DNA of 15,213 bases. It comes from an uncultured Oscillospiraceae bacterium. GTDB taxonomy: Bacteria > Bacillota > Clostridia > Oscillospirales > Oscillospiraceae. The translations under genes and the position numbers were made by a program. The stretch covers positions 1 to 15,213 of the forward strand of contig CAKUND010000033.1 in the NCBI GenBank assembly GCA_934668295.1. The letters run 5' to 3'. Under the pieces are notes generated by a model. The model worked only from the letters and a program-made list of their open reading frames with translations. It was not told the DNA's origin and searched no databases. This document shows positions 1-7,494 of this stretch, piece by piece; the first letter of the stretch is position 1; every line of letters starts with the position of its first letter.

Positions 1-344
1 TACTCAATGAACAGAGGCAGGGCGCTCTTGCCGCGGCTGGAGTTGCCGACGCCGTAGAACATCTTGCCGTTGGACTCCTCGATGGCCTTTTTGGCCAGCT
101 CTTCAAGGGTCATGCCTTCGGCTTCCTTGATGATCTGCTGGGTCGCAGTCAGATTCTCGGGCTCGGCAGCGGGCGTTTCCTCTGCGGGAGCCTCGGTGGT
201 TTCGTTGCTTTCAGTGGTTTCGGTCGTCTGGGTGTCTTCTGCGGGAGCGGGCGTGTCAGCCGGGGTCGTCGCCGGAGCGGCGGCGCAGGCGGCCATGGAC
301 AGAACCATCACAGCAGCCAGCAGAAGCGCAAGCATCTTCTTCAT
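1..344 (-). CDS. Solute-binding lipoprotein of an ABC transporter, N-terminal part only (truncated by window edge)
   Basis: Only the first 114 codons lie in the window, so the substrate cannot be named. The start is the ATG at 342-344, with an AGGAGG ribosome site at 354-359. Residues 1-20 form a lipoprotein signal: Lys-rich start, Leu/Ala core and a lipobox ending MAAC, with the lipidated Cys at residue 20. A Thr/Glu/Pro/Ala-rich tether runs to about residue 65, followed by a folded start containing GKMFYGVGNSSRGKSALPLF. In Gram-positive bacteria such proteins are anchored outside the membrane and feed solute to a permease. The gene is divergent from a three-gene sensor module starting at 575, which suggests that module controls it. 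The binding-protein call rests on signal, tether and context; the extracellular family is likely but not proven from this fragment. Confidence 0.75.
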   Translation of the reverse strand, partial: MKKMLALLLAAVMVLSMAACAAAPATTPADTPAPAEDTQTTETTESNETTEAPAEETPAAEPENLTATQQIIKEAEGMTLEELAKKAIEESNGKMFYGVGNSSRGKSALPLFIE

Positions 345-451
345 TCTGATATTCCTCCTGATAAAATTTTGATCCGTGCAGCGTCCAAGGGAATTTCTGC
401 ATCGTATGCTTTTATTTTACGGTGCTTCTGCACAAAAGAACAGGGGACAAA

Positions 452-485
452 TCTGCGATTATTTGTGATTCTCTGCGATAATTTG
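452..485. promoter_or_regulatory. 14-nt direct repeat, 20-nt period: candidate response-regulator binding site
   Basis: TCTGCGATTATTTG at 452-465 recurs as TCTGCGATAATTTG at 472-485 with one mismatch, start to start 20 nt, about two helical turns. It lies in the divergent region between the transporter lipoprotein and the sensor operon. AraC-family regulators often bind paired direct half-sites on one DNA face. A weak minus-strand -10 (TAAAAT, complement of 414-419) with no good -35 would put the repeats at roughly -45 to -78 of the minus-strand gene, a usual activator position. The repeat is seen directly; the regulator assignment is inference. Confidence 0.5.
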
Positions 486-495
486 AAAATGTCGA

Positions 496-524
496 TGAAA
501 ACCAGGCCGGAGTTGTGCTATAAT
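496..524 (+). promoter_or_regulatory. Extended -10 promoter for the sensor operon
   Basis: A perfect TATAAT at 519-524 is preceded by TGC (516-518), forming an extended -10 element. The -35 at 17-bp spacing (496-501, TGAAAA) is weak. It lies about 50 nt upstream of the start at 575 and fits low-level expression of the sensor genes. Confidence 0.55.
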
Positions 525-574
525 CAGGTCAAAATCACAGGAAATTTTGTTTATCCCCCACAGGACGGAACACT

Positions 575-1597
575 ATGAAGCACAAACGCATTCTGATACT
601 ATTGATATTGCTCGCCCTTCTGACCGGCTGCGCGCCCGCCGCACAGGATACAGCCGCCTACGCGCCGGATGAATCGGAGCGTCTCGTTCTGTACACCTCG
701 CACAAAAAGGAGGTCTGGTGGCCGATCGTCAAGGAATTTGAATCGCGCACCGGCATCTGGGTCGAGGTCGTGCAGGGCGGCACGAACGAGCTGCTCGAGC
801 GGCTGCAGAAGGAGCAGGACGCGCCGCAGGCCGACGTGATGTTCGGCGGCGGCGTGGAGAGTCTCGAGGCCTGCCGCGCGCTGTTCGCGCCCTACGTCTG
901 TCAGGACGCGGCGCAGATCCTGCCGCAGTACCGTGCGCAGGATAACAGCTGGACGCCGTTTTCCTCGCTGCCGGTCGTGCTGGTCTACAATCCGAAGCTT
1001 CTCTCCCCCGGCCAGCTTTCCTGCTGGGCCGATCTTCTGGATCCGGCGCTGCGCGGGCAGATCGCCTTTGCCGATCCATCCGTCTCCGGCTCGAGCTATA
1101 CGGCGCTCGTGACGATGCTCTGCGCACTGGGCGGCGATGAGGACGAGGTGCTGCGCGCCTTCGCGGAAAACCTGGACGGAAAGCTCCTGTCCGGCTCGGG
1201 CGCGATCATTTCCGCCGTTGCAAACGGCGAAGCGCTCGTCGGCATCACACTGGAAGAAACCGCGCGCAAGCGCATCGCCGCCGGGGACGGCATTGCCATG
1301 GTCTATCCGTCGGACGGCACGAGCTGCGTACCGGACGGCTGCGCCGCGCTGAAAAACGCACCGCACCCCGATAATGCAAAGCTGTTTCTTGATTTCGCGG
1401 TCAGCTATGATGTGCAGCAGCTGCTGCAGTCCGATTTTTACCGCCGCCCGGTGCGCAGCGACGTGCGGCCCGCGAGCCAGCTGCCGGAGCTGTCCGCCAT
1501 CCGGCAGGTCGCGTATGACGTGAGCTGGGCAAGCGAAAACCGCGAGGCGATTCTGATGAGCTGGGCCTTTTACCTCGGAACGGAGGCGGAGCCATGA
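575..1597 (+). CDS. Extracellular solute-binding lipoprotein (family 1 / AfuA-like), probable sensing subunit of a three-component system
   Basis: A 340-residue lipoprotein with a signal peptide at residues 1-19 and lipobox LTGC, lipidated Cys at 19. The mature part reads like a bacterial family 1 / iron-type binding protein: LVLYTSHKKEVWWPIVKEFE near 38-57 opens the fold, then VEVVQGGTNELLERL, the PQADVMFGGG segment and FADPSVSGSSYTALV. Length is normal for the family. Its stop overlaps the next start as ATGA at 1594-1597, so it is translationally coupled to the sensor kinase and no permease follows. That arrangement resembles the PgtC/PgtB pair of Salmonella, where a binding protein works with a sensor. 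I therefore infer that it presents a ligand to the kinase rather than feeding a transporter; the ligand is unknown. The ribosome site (GGACGG region) is weak. Confidence 0.85.
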   Translation: MKHKRILILLILLALLTGCAPAAQDTAAYAPDESERLVLYTSHKKEVWWPIVKEFESRTGIWVEVVQGGTNELLERLQKEQDAPQADVMFGGGVESLEACRALFAPYVCQDAAQILPQYRAQDNSWTPFSSLPVVLVYNPKLLSPGQLSCWADLLDPALRGQIAFADPSVSGSSYTALVTMLCALGGDEDEVLRAFAENLDGKLLSGSGAIISAVANGEALVGITLEETARKRIAAGDGIAMVYPSDGTSCVPDGCAALKNAPHPDNAKLFLDFAVSYDVQQLLQSDFYRRPVRSDVRPASQLPELSAIRQVAYDVSWASENREAILMSWAFYLGTEAEP

Positions 1598-3306
1598 AGC
1601 AGCTTCATTTTTCCTCCTTCCGGCAGCGGCTGAATGCGGCGTTTCTGGCCGTGTCGCTGGTGCCGATGCTGCTGTGCTCCGGTCTGCTGCTGCAGATCTT
1701 CCGCCTGCGCATGACCTCCAACGCCCAGCAGACGGCCCAGCAGCAGCTTTCCGCCTCCTGCGAGGCGCTTGACACGCTGCACAGCGGCTTTCTGCAGACG
1801 GCCGCGTCCCTGCAGCACGACCCGCTCGTCGCGCAGGCGCTGTTTGACGCGGAGGCGGAGGACGCAGCTGTCTACAGCCAGCTGTTCGGTGCGACGGAAT
1901 CCGTGCGCAGCTTCGCGCGCTTCGATCTATACGACATCAGCGGCCGCTGGCGCTATTCGACGCAGGCCGCGCCCGAACGCCGGTCGCTGCCGACAAACTG
2001 GGGACTTTTATATGAGGCAGCCTGCGCCGGGGCCGGCGTGCTGGTGTGCAGCGCAGCAGAGGATCCGGCAAGCACAGACGAGCCGCTGCTGCGCGCAGCG
2101 ATGCTCCTGACCGACCGCTATGGCGCGCCGGTCGGGTATCTCACCATCGGCATGCTGGAAACGCAGCTGCGGACGCTGCTCGGCGGCACCGCGGGCGCGC
2201 AGAATGAGCTTCTGCTGCTCGACGCGCGCTGGCGTCCGGTCTACTGCACGCAGCCGGCGCAGACGCAGAGCCTGGCCGACGCGCTGCGCGAACAGCTTTT
2301 ATCCGGCAAAGCGCTCACTGGTCTGTCTGCCGACGCTTCCTATACCGTGCGGCAGCACACCGAAACGGGCCTGTATCTCGTTCTGCAGCAGCCGCAGCCG
2401 CTCAGCGCCGGAACGCTCCGTCTTTTATACTCGGTGAGCGTGCTGTGCGCGCTGGCCTGCATCATTTTAAGCGTCGTGCTCAGCCTGCAGCTGAGCCGGC
2501 AGGTCTTCCAGCCGATCGGCAGACTGCACCACGCCATCCGGCAGGTCGGCAAAAACGATCTGGACGTGCAGGTCCCCATCCCCACCGGTCAGCATGACGA
2601 GCTGGGCGAGCTTGCGCAGCAGTTCAACTCCATGGTCGTCGCCCTCCGGCACAACCAGCAGGCGCTGCTGGAAAACCAGCGCGCGCTCAACCGCGCGCAG
2701 ATCCGCATGCTGCAGGCGCAGCTGAACCCGCACTTTTTGTGCAACACGCTCGACACCATGAAGTGGATCAGCAAGATCAATCAGGTGCCGCAGGTGGCGC
2801 TGATGTCGACGAACCTGGCCGATATCCTGCGCTTCTGCATCACGCCGGACGAATTTGTCCCCCTGCGGCGGGAGCTGGAGATTCTGAACCGGTATGTCGA
2901 GATCCAGCGCATCCGTCTGTCGGAGAGCTTTTCCTATACAGAAGCTGTTCCCGAGGCGCTTCTTTCGTGCATGGTCCCGAAGATGCTTTTGCAGCCGCTG
3001 GCGGAGAACGCCATCCTGCACGGCCTTTCCGGCGTGGAGCACGGTGAGCTTTCCGTCACGGCGGCACTCGCAGCGCAGAACGTGCTGGAGATCCGCGTCC
3101 GGGACAACGGCTGCGGCTTCCCACCGGAGCTTCTGGGGCCGTACAAGCCGCCGGAGACGCAGACGGGGCATCTGGGACTGTTTAATGTCGACACGATCCT
3201 GCGCAAGCATTACGGCGACGCGTTCGGTCTGTGTCTTGAAAATCCGGAGGGCGGCGGCGCATGTATCCTTGCGCGCCTGCCCGCGAAAGGAGGGCCCGGC
3301 ACATGA
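1594..3306 (+). CDS. Sensor histidine kinase, YesM / LytS-like (His_kinase + HATPase)
   Basis: 570 residues. A membrane segment spans about 16-36, a large extracellular sensor region about 37-276, and a second membrane segment about 277-300. A HAMP-like linker (QPIGRLHHAI through DELGELAQQFNSM) follows. The phosphoacceptor block is QAQLNPHFLCNTLD with His at residue 380, the NPHF pattern of the YesM class. The ATPase part has an N box (PLAENAILHG, Asn 472) and G boxes (DNGCGF, Asp 504, then GHLGLFNV), so it looks catalytically intact. It overlaps the binding protein upstream by 4 nt and the response regulator downstream by 4 nt, so the three proteins are probably made together. It should autophosphorylate in response to an extracellular signal, plausibly the solute held by the coupled lipoprotein. 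Confidence 0.95.
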   Translation: MKQLHFSSFRQRLNAAFLAVSLVPMLLCSGLLLQIFRLRMTSNAQQTAQQQLSASCEALDTLHSGFLQTAASLQHDPLVAQALFDAEAEDAAVYSQLFGATESVRSFARFDLYDISGRWRYSTQAAPERRSLPTNWGLLYEAACAGAGVLVCSAAEDPASTDEPLLRAAMLLTDRYGAPVGYLTIGMLETQLRTLLGGTAGAQNELLLLDARWRPVYCTQPAQTQSLADALREQLLSGKALTGLSADASYTVRQHTETGLYLVLQQPQPLSAGTLRLLYSVSVLCALACIILSVVLSLQLSRQVFQPIGRLHHAIRQVGKNDLDVQVPIPTGQHDELGELAQQFNSMVVALRHNQQALLENQRALNRAQIRMLQAQLNPHFLCNTLDTMKWISKINQVPQVALMSTNLADILRFCITPDEFVPLRRELEILNRYVEIQRIRLSESFSYTEAVPEALLSCMVPKMLLQPLAENAILHGLSGVEHGELSVTAALAAQNVLEIRVRDNGCGFPPELLGPYKPPETQTGHLGLFNVDTILRKHYGDAFGLCLENPEGGGACILARLPAKGGPGT

Positions 3307-4049
3307 TGCGGGTAATGGTCGTAGAGGATGAGGAAATGATTCGCAGGGGCATCGTCCTGGCGGTAGACTGGGCAGCGCTGGACTGCGTCGTGGTCGGTGA
3401 GGCGGCCAACGGTGAGCAGGCGCTCGCCGTCGCGGAGAACTGCCGGCCGACGCTTATCATCACGGATCTCAAAATGCCGAAGATGGACGGGCTCGAAATG
3501 GTACGGCGGCTGCGCGAAGCTGGCAGCCGCGCGTATGTCATCATCCTGACCGCCTATGATTCGTTCGCCTACGCGCAAACAGCCATCCGTCTGGGCGCGG
3601 TGGACTTCCTGCTCAAGCCCTTTCACGACGGCGATCTGGAAAACGCCGTTCTGGCGCTGCAGAAGCGCATCGCCGCGCAGACCGCGCCGCAGCCGGAGCC
3701 GCTTCCCGGCGTGAAGCCCGGCCCCAAGAGCCGCTATGTGCGCGAAGCGATGCTGTATCTCGAGCAGAACTGCGGCAGCAGCGAGCTCTCCGTCGGACAG
3801 GCGGCGGCGCAGCTGGGGCTGAGCGAGGGGCATCTGAGCCATCTGTTCAAAAAGGAGACGGATATGACGCTCGGCGCGTATCTCACGCGCTGCCGCATCC
3901 AGAAGGCCATGGCGCTGCTGCGCGAGGGAAAGCTGAAAGTCTACGAGATCGCGGAGGCCTGCGGCTACCGCGATATTGCCTATTTTTCCGGCACCTTCAA
4001 GAAAATCACCGGAAAAAGCCCGTCAGACTATCAGGACGCGCGCGGATAG
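3303..4049 (+). CDS. Response regulator, YesN-type: receiver domain plus AraC-family DNA-binding domain
   Basis: 248 residues from the ATG at 3303, chosen because AAAGGAGGG at 3286-3294 sits 8 nt upstream and it overlaps the kinase stop as ATGA. A longer reading from 3261 would have no such site. The receiver domain has the acidic pair at 8-9, the phosphoacceptor Asp 55 in ITDLKMPKMDG, a Thr in VIILTAYDSF and the Lys in FLLKPF. The C-terminal part, from about residue 140, carries two helix-turn-helix units (LSVGQAAAQLGLSEGHLSHL and VYEIAEACGYRDIAYFSGTF) ending in the AraC signature KKITGKSPSDYQ. It is the cognate output of the upstream kinase. The likely target is the divergent transporter through the direct repeat at 452-485; that link is inferred. 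Confidence 0.95.
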   Translation: MMRVMVVEDEEMIRRGIVLAVDWAALDCVVVGEAANGEQALAVAENCRPTLIITDLKMPKMDGLEMVRRLREAGSRAYVIILTAYDSFAYAQTAIRLGAVDFLLKPFHDGDLENAVLALQKRIAAQTAPQPEPLPGVKPGPKSRYVREAMLYLEQNCGSSELSVGQAAAQLGLSEGHLSHLFKKETDMTLGAYLTRCRIQKAMALLREGKLKVYEIAEACGYRDIAYFSGTFKKITGKSPSDYQDARG

Positions 4050-4050
4050 C

Positions 4051-4079
4051 TTGACAAATTCCGCATTTGCGGATAGAAT
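4051..4079 (+). promoter_or_regulatory. Strong sigma-70-type promoter for the cobalamin riboswitch operon
   Basis: Perfect -35 TTGACA at 4051-4056, 17-bp spacer, -10 TAGAAT at 4074-4079. The -35 begins one base after the response-regulator stop codon. The spacer holds a palindrome CCGCA-TT-TGCGG (4061-4072) that could be a small operator. Transcription would start near 4086, just before the riboswitch P1 helix. Confidence 0.85.
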
Positions 4080-4097
4080 ATAGGAACAATTCCATAC

Positions 4098-4430
4098 CAT
4101 ACGTTTCAGCGCAAGCGCGCCGGCGGAGCTTCCGCCGAGGGAACCGGGTGCAAAGCCCGGGCTAACCCAGTAACCGTAATGCGGACGAACAGACTATTGC
4201 CACTGCCTCACGGCGGGAAGGGGTCTTAGTAACCGTTGATTCAATCGACAAGAGTGATCAGCGAGAGATTTTTCCACAAATGAAAGTTTGAAAAACGCAG
4301 GAATACTGTATGTATTTCGCGTTTTTCAAACTGCACAGTTGGGGCAAAAGATCCGCTGATAACCGCAGGCGATTGATTCAGCAGTTACTTAAGTAGGAAG
4401 AAGCAGAGCCGGGAAACCTGGTCACGTATG
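4098..4430 (+). ncRNA. Cobalamin (B12) riboswitch aptamer with a large inserted arm
   Basis: P1 closes perfectly: CATACGT 4098-4104 with ACGTATG 4424-4430. Conserved cobalamin-riboswitch blocks occur in order: a hairpin at 4121-4137, GGGAACCGGGTGCAAAGCCCGG (4139-4160, read as two short blocks), CCAGTAACCGTAAT near 4168, GCCACTG at 4199-4205, GGGAAGG at 4215-4221, and AGCCGGGAAACCTG at 4407-4420. This family binds adenosyl- or related cobalamins and lowers expression of transport or synthesis genes. Here it precedes a BtuFCD-type importer, the expected target. About 185 nt separate the GGGAAGG and AGCCGGGA blocks, much more than the few tens of nt I expect for the family; the excess is a long palindromic arm described separately. 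The core appears intact despite it. Confidence 0.9.
4225..4393 (+). repeat. Long palindromic arm inside the riboswitch with 36-nt imperfect inverted ends (MITE-like)
   Basis: The left end at 4228-4263 and the reverse complement of 4354-4389 agree at 27 of 36 positions. Flanking CTT/AAG (4225-4227, 4391-4393) extends the stem past a one-base bulge. Inside, 4285-4298 pairs perfectly with 4319-4332 (14 bp), topped by AATAC 4302-4306 with GTATT 4312-4316. The interior is visibly AT-rich against the GC-rich surroundings. The left end matches a sequence upstream of the aspartate kinase gene (10252-10287) at 29 of 36 positions, so it belongs to a dispersed repeat. It could be an inserted miniature element or an expanded riboswitch helix; the shared repeat favours insertion. 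Confidence 0.75.
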
Positions 4431-4490
4431 CAAGCTTCTGGGCATGAGCGATCTGGTGCGCCTGCGCAGTCTGCACAGGTCCTATTCAGG

Positions 4491-4516
4491 CTCTCCCAGT
4501 CCGGGAGAGTCTTTTT
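4491..4516 (+). terminator. Riboswitch expression-platform terminator
   Basis: CTCTCCC at 4491-4497 pairs with GGGAGAG at 4503-4509 around a 5-nt loop, followed by a T-run at 4512-4516. It ends about 30 nt before the btuF start. CTGGG at 4438-4442 is complementary to CCCAG at 4495-4499 and could form the antiterminator when cobalamin is absent. Premature termination under high cobalamin is the likely mechanism (inference). Confidence 0.85.
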
Positions 4517-4547
4517 GTATGGAAAAACGAAAAAGGAGATACTATAG

Positions 4548-5561
4548 ATGAAAAGAACGCAACTTCTTGCCCTGCTGCTGGCGGCAGTGATGCTGCTGGC
4601 CGTGCTGACCGGCTGCGCTGCGAAGGCAGAGCCTGCTCAGGAGGAACCCGCTCAGGCCGAGACTGCCCCGGAAACGGAAGAAACCGCTCCCGCTGAGGAT
4701 CCCGCACCCGAGGAAGAACCGGAAGCGGAGGAAACCTCCGAAGCCGTCACGCTGACTGACATGACCGGCCGCGAGATCACGCTGGACGCACCCGCAGAGC
4801 GCGTCGTCGCGCTGACCGCCTCCGACTGCGAAATTCTCTACGCGCTGGGCGCGGGCGATCTGCTGATCGGCCGCGGCGAATACTGCGACTACCCGGCTGA
4901 GGTTCTGGATGTTCCGTCCGTTCAGTCCGGCTATGACACGAACATTGAGCAGATCATCGCGCTGGAGCCGCAGGTGCTTCTCATGAGCACCATGGCCCAG
5001 ACCGAGGAACAGGTGCAGCAGCTCGAGGCTGCCGGCGTCCATGTCGTCGTGAGCGACGCGCAGGATATCGAGGGCACCTACACTGCCATCAATATGATCG
5101 GCGAGCTGACCGGTAAACAGGCCGAGGCCGCTTCCATCGTCGAAAGCATGCAGAAAACCTTTGATGAGATCAAGGCGAACGCCCTGGACGGCACGAAGAC
5201 CGTCTATTTTGAGGTCTCTCCCCTGCAGTACGGTCTCTGGACGGCCGGCTCCGGCACGTTCATGGACGAGATCGCCACTATGCTGGGTCTGACCAACTGC
5301 TTCGCCGACGTGACCGGCTGGGGCGAGATCTCCGAGGAGCAGGTGCTCGAGCGCAACCCGGATTATATCGTGACCATCTCCATGTACTATGGCGAGGGCC
5401 CGACGCCGGAGGAGGAGATCCTCTCCCGCACCGGCTGGGAAAACGTGACGGCTGTCAAGGACGGCAAGATCCTGAATCTGCAGAACAACGAGCTGTCCCG
5501 TCCGGGCCCGCGTCTGGCTGACGGCGCGAAGGCCATGTATGACTTCGTCTGCGGCGAATAA
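4548..5561 (+). CDS. btuF: Cobalamin-binding lipoprotein of an ABC importer (BtuF-like)
   Basis: 337 residues. The signal peptide ends in lipobox LTGC with the lipidated Cys at 23. An acidic Pro/Glu/Ala tether runs from about 24 to 66. The periplasmic-binding-protein fold of the vitamin B12/siderophore class (Peripla_BP_2) follows: DMTGREITLDAPAERVVAL, EILYALGAGDLLIGRGEYCDYP, IIALEPQVLLMS, and a C-terminal PDYIVTISMYYGEG then VKDGKILNLQNNELSRPGPRL. Start is ATG 4548 with AGGAG at 4534-4538. The upstream cobalamin riboswitch argues for cobalamin or a corrinoid rather than a siderophore. It captures the vitamin outside the membrane and delivers it to the permease encoded 27 nt downstream. Family certain; substrate inferred from the riboswitch. 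Confidence 0.9.
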   Translation: MKRTQLLALLLAAVMLLAVLTGCAAKAEPAQEEPAQAETAPETEETAPAEDPAPEEEPEAEETSEAVTLTDMTGREITLDAPAERVVALTASDCEILYALGAGDLLIGRGEYCDYPAEVLDVPSVQSGYDTNIEQIIALEPQVLLMSTMAQTEEQVQQLEAAGVHVVVSDAQDIEGTYTAINMIGELTGKQAEAASIVESMQKTFDEIKANALDGTKTVYFEVSPLQYGLWTAGSGTFMDEIATMLGLTNCFADVTGWGEISEEQVLERNPDYIVTISMYYGEGPTPEEEILSRTGWENVTAVKDGKILNLQNNELSRPGPRLADGAKAMYDFVCGE

Positions 5562-5588
5562 AAAATAAACACACACAGGAGGCACAGC

Positions 5589-6617
5589 ATGCGCCGGTAT
5601 CACGAAACGTTCAGACTCTGGGAATACCTGCTCTTTACGCTCGTGACGCTGGCCGTGCTGTGCCTCTGCGTCTGTGTGGGGAGCGTCCGCATCCCGCTTG
5701 CGGACACGCTTGCCTATTTTGCCGCAAAGCTCACGGGCGATGAGCCGCCCGCGGGCCTTGTTTCGTCCATCCTGCCAATCCGCCTGCCGCGCGTTTTGTG
5801 CGTAGCGCTGACGGGTGCGGCCCTGTCCCTTGCGGGCGCAGCGATGCAGGGGCTTCTCAAAAACCCGCTGGCCGACGGCTCAACGCTCGGCGTTTCGTCC
5901 GGCGCGTCGCTCGGCGCAGTCATTGCCATCGCCTTCGGCGTGACGCTGCCGGGGCTGCCGTTCGCAGGCACAATGAGCATGGCGATCGTATTTGCATTCT
6001 TATCGCTGCTCGTCATTCTCGGCCTTTCCTACAAGCTCGACCGCTCGCTGTCGACGAACACGATCATCCTGATCGGCGTGATCTTTTCCATGTTCGTCTC
6101 GAGCATCATGAGCATTATCATCACCTTTGCCGCCGATAAGGTCCAGCACATCACGTTCTGGACAATGGGCTCCCTGAGCGGCAGCACGTATCAGAACGCC
6201 GCTGTGCTGGCAGGGGCGCTTGCCGTCTGCGGCGCGGTCATCCTGCTGCACGCGCAGATCCTCAACGCCTTTGCCGTCGGCGAAGACAACGCCCGGCAGA
6301 TCGGCGTGGACGTAAAGCGGGCCAAGCTCGTGCTGCTCGTGATGGTCTCGGTGCTCCTCGGCGTGTGCGTGTCTGTCGGCGGAACGATCGGCTTTGTCGG
6401 CCTCGTCACGCCGCACATGGCGCGGATGCTGGTCGGGCCAAACCACAAGCGGCTGCTTCCGGCGTCGATGTTCGGCGGTGCGGTCTTCCTGATGCTGGCC
6501 GATCTCATCGCGCGCATCCTTCTGAACCCGCTGGAGCTGCCCATCGGCGTGGTCACGAGCTTTGTCGGCGCGATCGTATTCGTTGTGATCTTCTATCAGT
6601 CGAGAAAGGAGCATTGA
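5589..6617 (+). CDS. btuC: Cobalamin ABC importer permease (BtuC/FecCD family)
   Basis: 342 residues, mostly hydrophobic with about ten membrane segments expected for FecCD permeases. Family marks include RLPRVLCVALTGAALSLAGA, MQGLLKNPLADGSTLGVSSG with GASLGA, and near the C terminus GFVGLVTPHMARMLVGPNHK then LELPIGVVTSFVGA. Length is typical of BtuC. Start ATG 5589 has AGGAGG at 5577-5582. It forms a homodimeric channel in the membrane that accepts cobalamin from the upstream lipoprotein. It sits between btuF and the ATPase gene, with only one base between its stop and the ATPase start. The alternative is a siderophore or heme permease of the same family; the riboswitch makes cobalamin more likely. 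Confidence 0.93.
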   Translation: MRRYHETFRLWEYLLFTLVTLAVLCLCVCVGSVRIPLADTLAYFAAKLTGDEPPAGLVSSILPIRLPRVLCVALTGAALSLAGAAMQGLLKNPLADGSTLGVSSGASLGAVIAIAFGVTLPGLPFAGTMSMAIVFAFLSLLVILGLSYKLDRSLSTNTIILIGVIFSMFVSSIMSIIITFAADKVQHITFWTMGSLSGSTYQNAAVLAGALAVCGAVILLHAQILNAFAVGEDNARQIGVDVKRAKLVLLVMVSVLLGVCVSVGGTIGFVGLVTPHMARMLVGPNHKRLLPASMFGGAVFLMLADLIARILLNPLELPIGVVTSFVGAIVFVVIFYQSRKEH

Positions 6618-6618
6618 C

Positions 6619-7386
6619 ATGCCGATGCTGGAGGTCGACCGCCTTTCGGTGCGGTACGGAACAAAGCAGATCGTCGATTCGCTCTCCTTCTCTGTTTCCG
6701 AGGGGCAGTGGCTCATGATCGCCGGCCCGAACGGGGCCGGAAAATCGACCGCTCTTGCCGCCATTACGCAGGGGATACCCTATACCGGAACCGTCCTGTT
6801 TGAAGGACAGGATGTCAAAAAAATGAAGTCCACGCTCCGTGCGCGGGCCATCGGCGTTCTGGCGCAGAACCACTTTGTCGGCTACGGCTTCACGGTCGAG
6901 GAGGTCGTGCGACTCGGGCGCTTCGCCTATTCCGGCGGCCTTCTCGGCCGCAGTCAGACCGAAGACGCCGCGCATATCGAGCGTGCGCTGACGCTGACCG
7001 GCCTGCAGGACAAGCGGCGGCAGTCAGTCCTTACGCTCTCCGGCGGTGAGCTGCAGCGCACCTTTCTCGCACAGGTTCTGGCGCAGGATCCCAAGCTCCT
7101 GCTGCTGGACGAACCGACGAACCATCTTGATCTCATCTATCAGAAGCAGATCTTCGCGCTCATCGGCCAGTGGCTGCAGACGCCGGGCCGCGCCGTCGTG
7201 AGCGTGGTGCACGATCTGTCTCTTGCGCGTGCCTTCGGCACGGACGCACTGCTGATGGACTGCGGCCGTCAGATCGCCTTGGGCCGCGCGAAGGACGTCC
7301 TGACCCCCGCAAACCTCGACCGGATCTACGGCATGGATGTCGCCGCCTGGATGCGCAGTCTGTACGGCCAGTGGACAGAGACATAA
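6619..7386 (+). CDS. btuD: Cobalamin ABC importer ATP-binding protein (BtuD/FecE family)
   Basis: 255 residues with all ABC ATPase motifs: Walker A GPNGAGKST at 36-44, signature LSGGE at 140-144, Walker B LLLLDEP with Asp 164/Glu 165, a D-loop NHLD just after, and the switch His 198 in VVHDLS. The sequence FVGYGFTVEEVVRLGRFAY is typical of the FecE/BtuD subfamily. GAAAGGAG at 6604-6611 is its ribosome site, and it starts one base after the permease stop, so it is translationally coupled. It powers import by hydrolysing ATP on the cytoplasmic face. It is the last gene of the riboswitch operon, which ends at the terminator at 7449-7483. Confidence 0.95.
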   Translation: MPMLEVDRLSVRYGTKQIVDSLSFSVSEGQWLMIAGPNGAGKSTALAAITQGIPYTGTVLFEGQDVKKMKSTLRARAIGVLAQNHFVGYGFTVEEVVRLGRFAYSGGLLGRSQTEDAAHIERALTLTGLQDKRRQSVLTLSGGELQRTFLAQVLAQDPKLLLLDEPTNHLDLIYQKQIFALIGQWLQTPGRAVVSVVHDLSLARAFGTDALLMDCGRQIALGRAKDVLTPANLDRIYGMDVAAWMRSLYGQWTET

Positions 7387-7448
7387 TTACTCAGGCCCCT
7401 ACAAACGAATGTGCAGGCACACAGCGCCTTTTCTCCATACAAATATCA

Positions 7449-7483
7449 AAACCCCGCCTCCCCAGTCAGGGGAGGCGGGGTTT
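7449..7483. terminator. Bidirectional terminator between btuD and pnp
   Basis: A perfect 15-bp stem, AAACCCCGCCTCCCC (7449-7463) with its complement at 7469-7483, around a 5-nt loop. The stem carries A-runs and T-runs at its ends, so it can stop both the rightward importer operon and the leftward pnp transcript. Confidence 0.93.
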
Positions 7484-7494
7484 GCTGTTTGCAA

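Noticed and set aside
369..578. Short plus-strand open frame over the divergent region
   Set aside because: It covers the promoter and direct repeat region, has no ribosome site and no similarity I recognise.
2467..3210. 247-residue minus-strand open frame
   Set aside because: Antisense to the kinase domain of the sensor gene; no motifs.
4542..5603. 353-residue minus-strand open frame
   Set aside because: Antisense to btuF, which has a signal peptide, ribosome site and riboswitch; no family features in the opposite frame.
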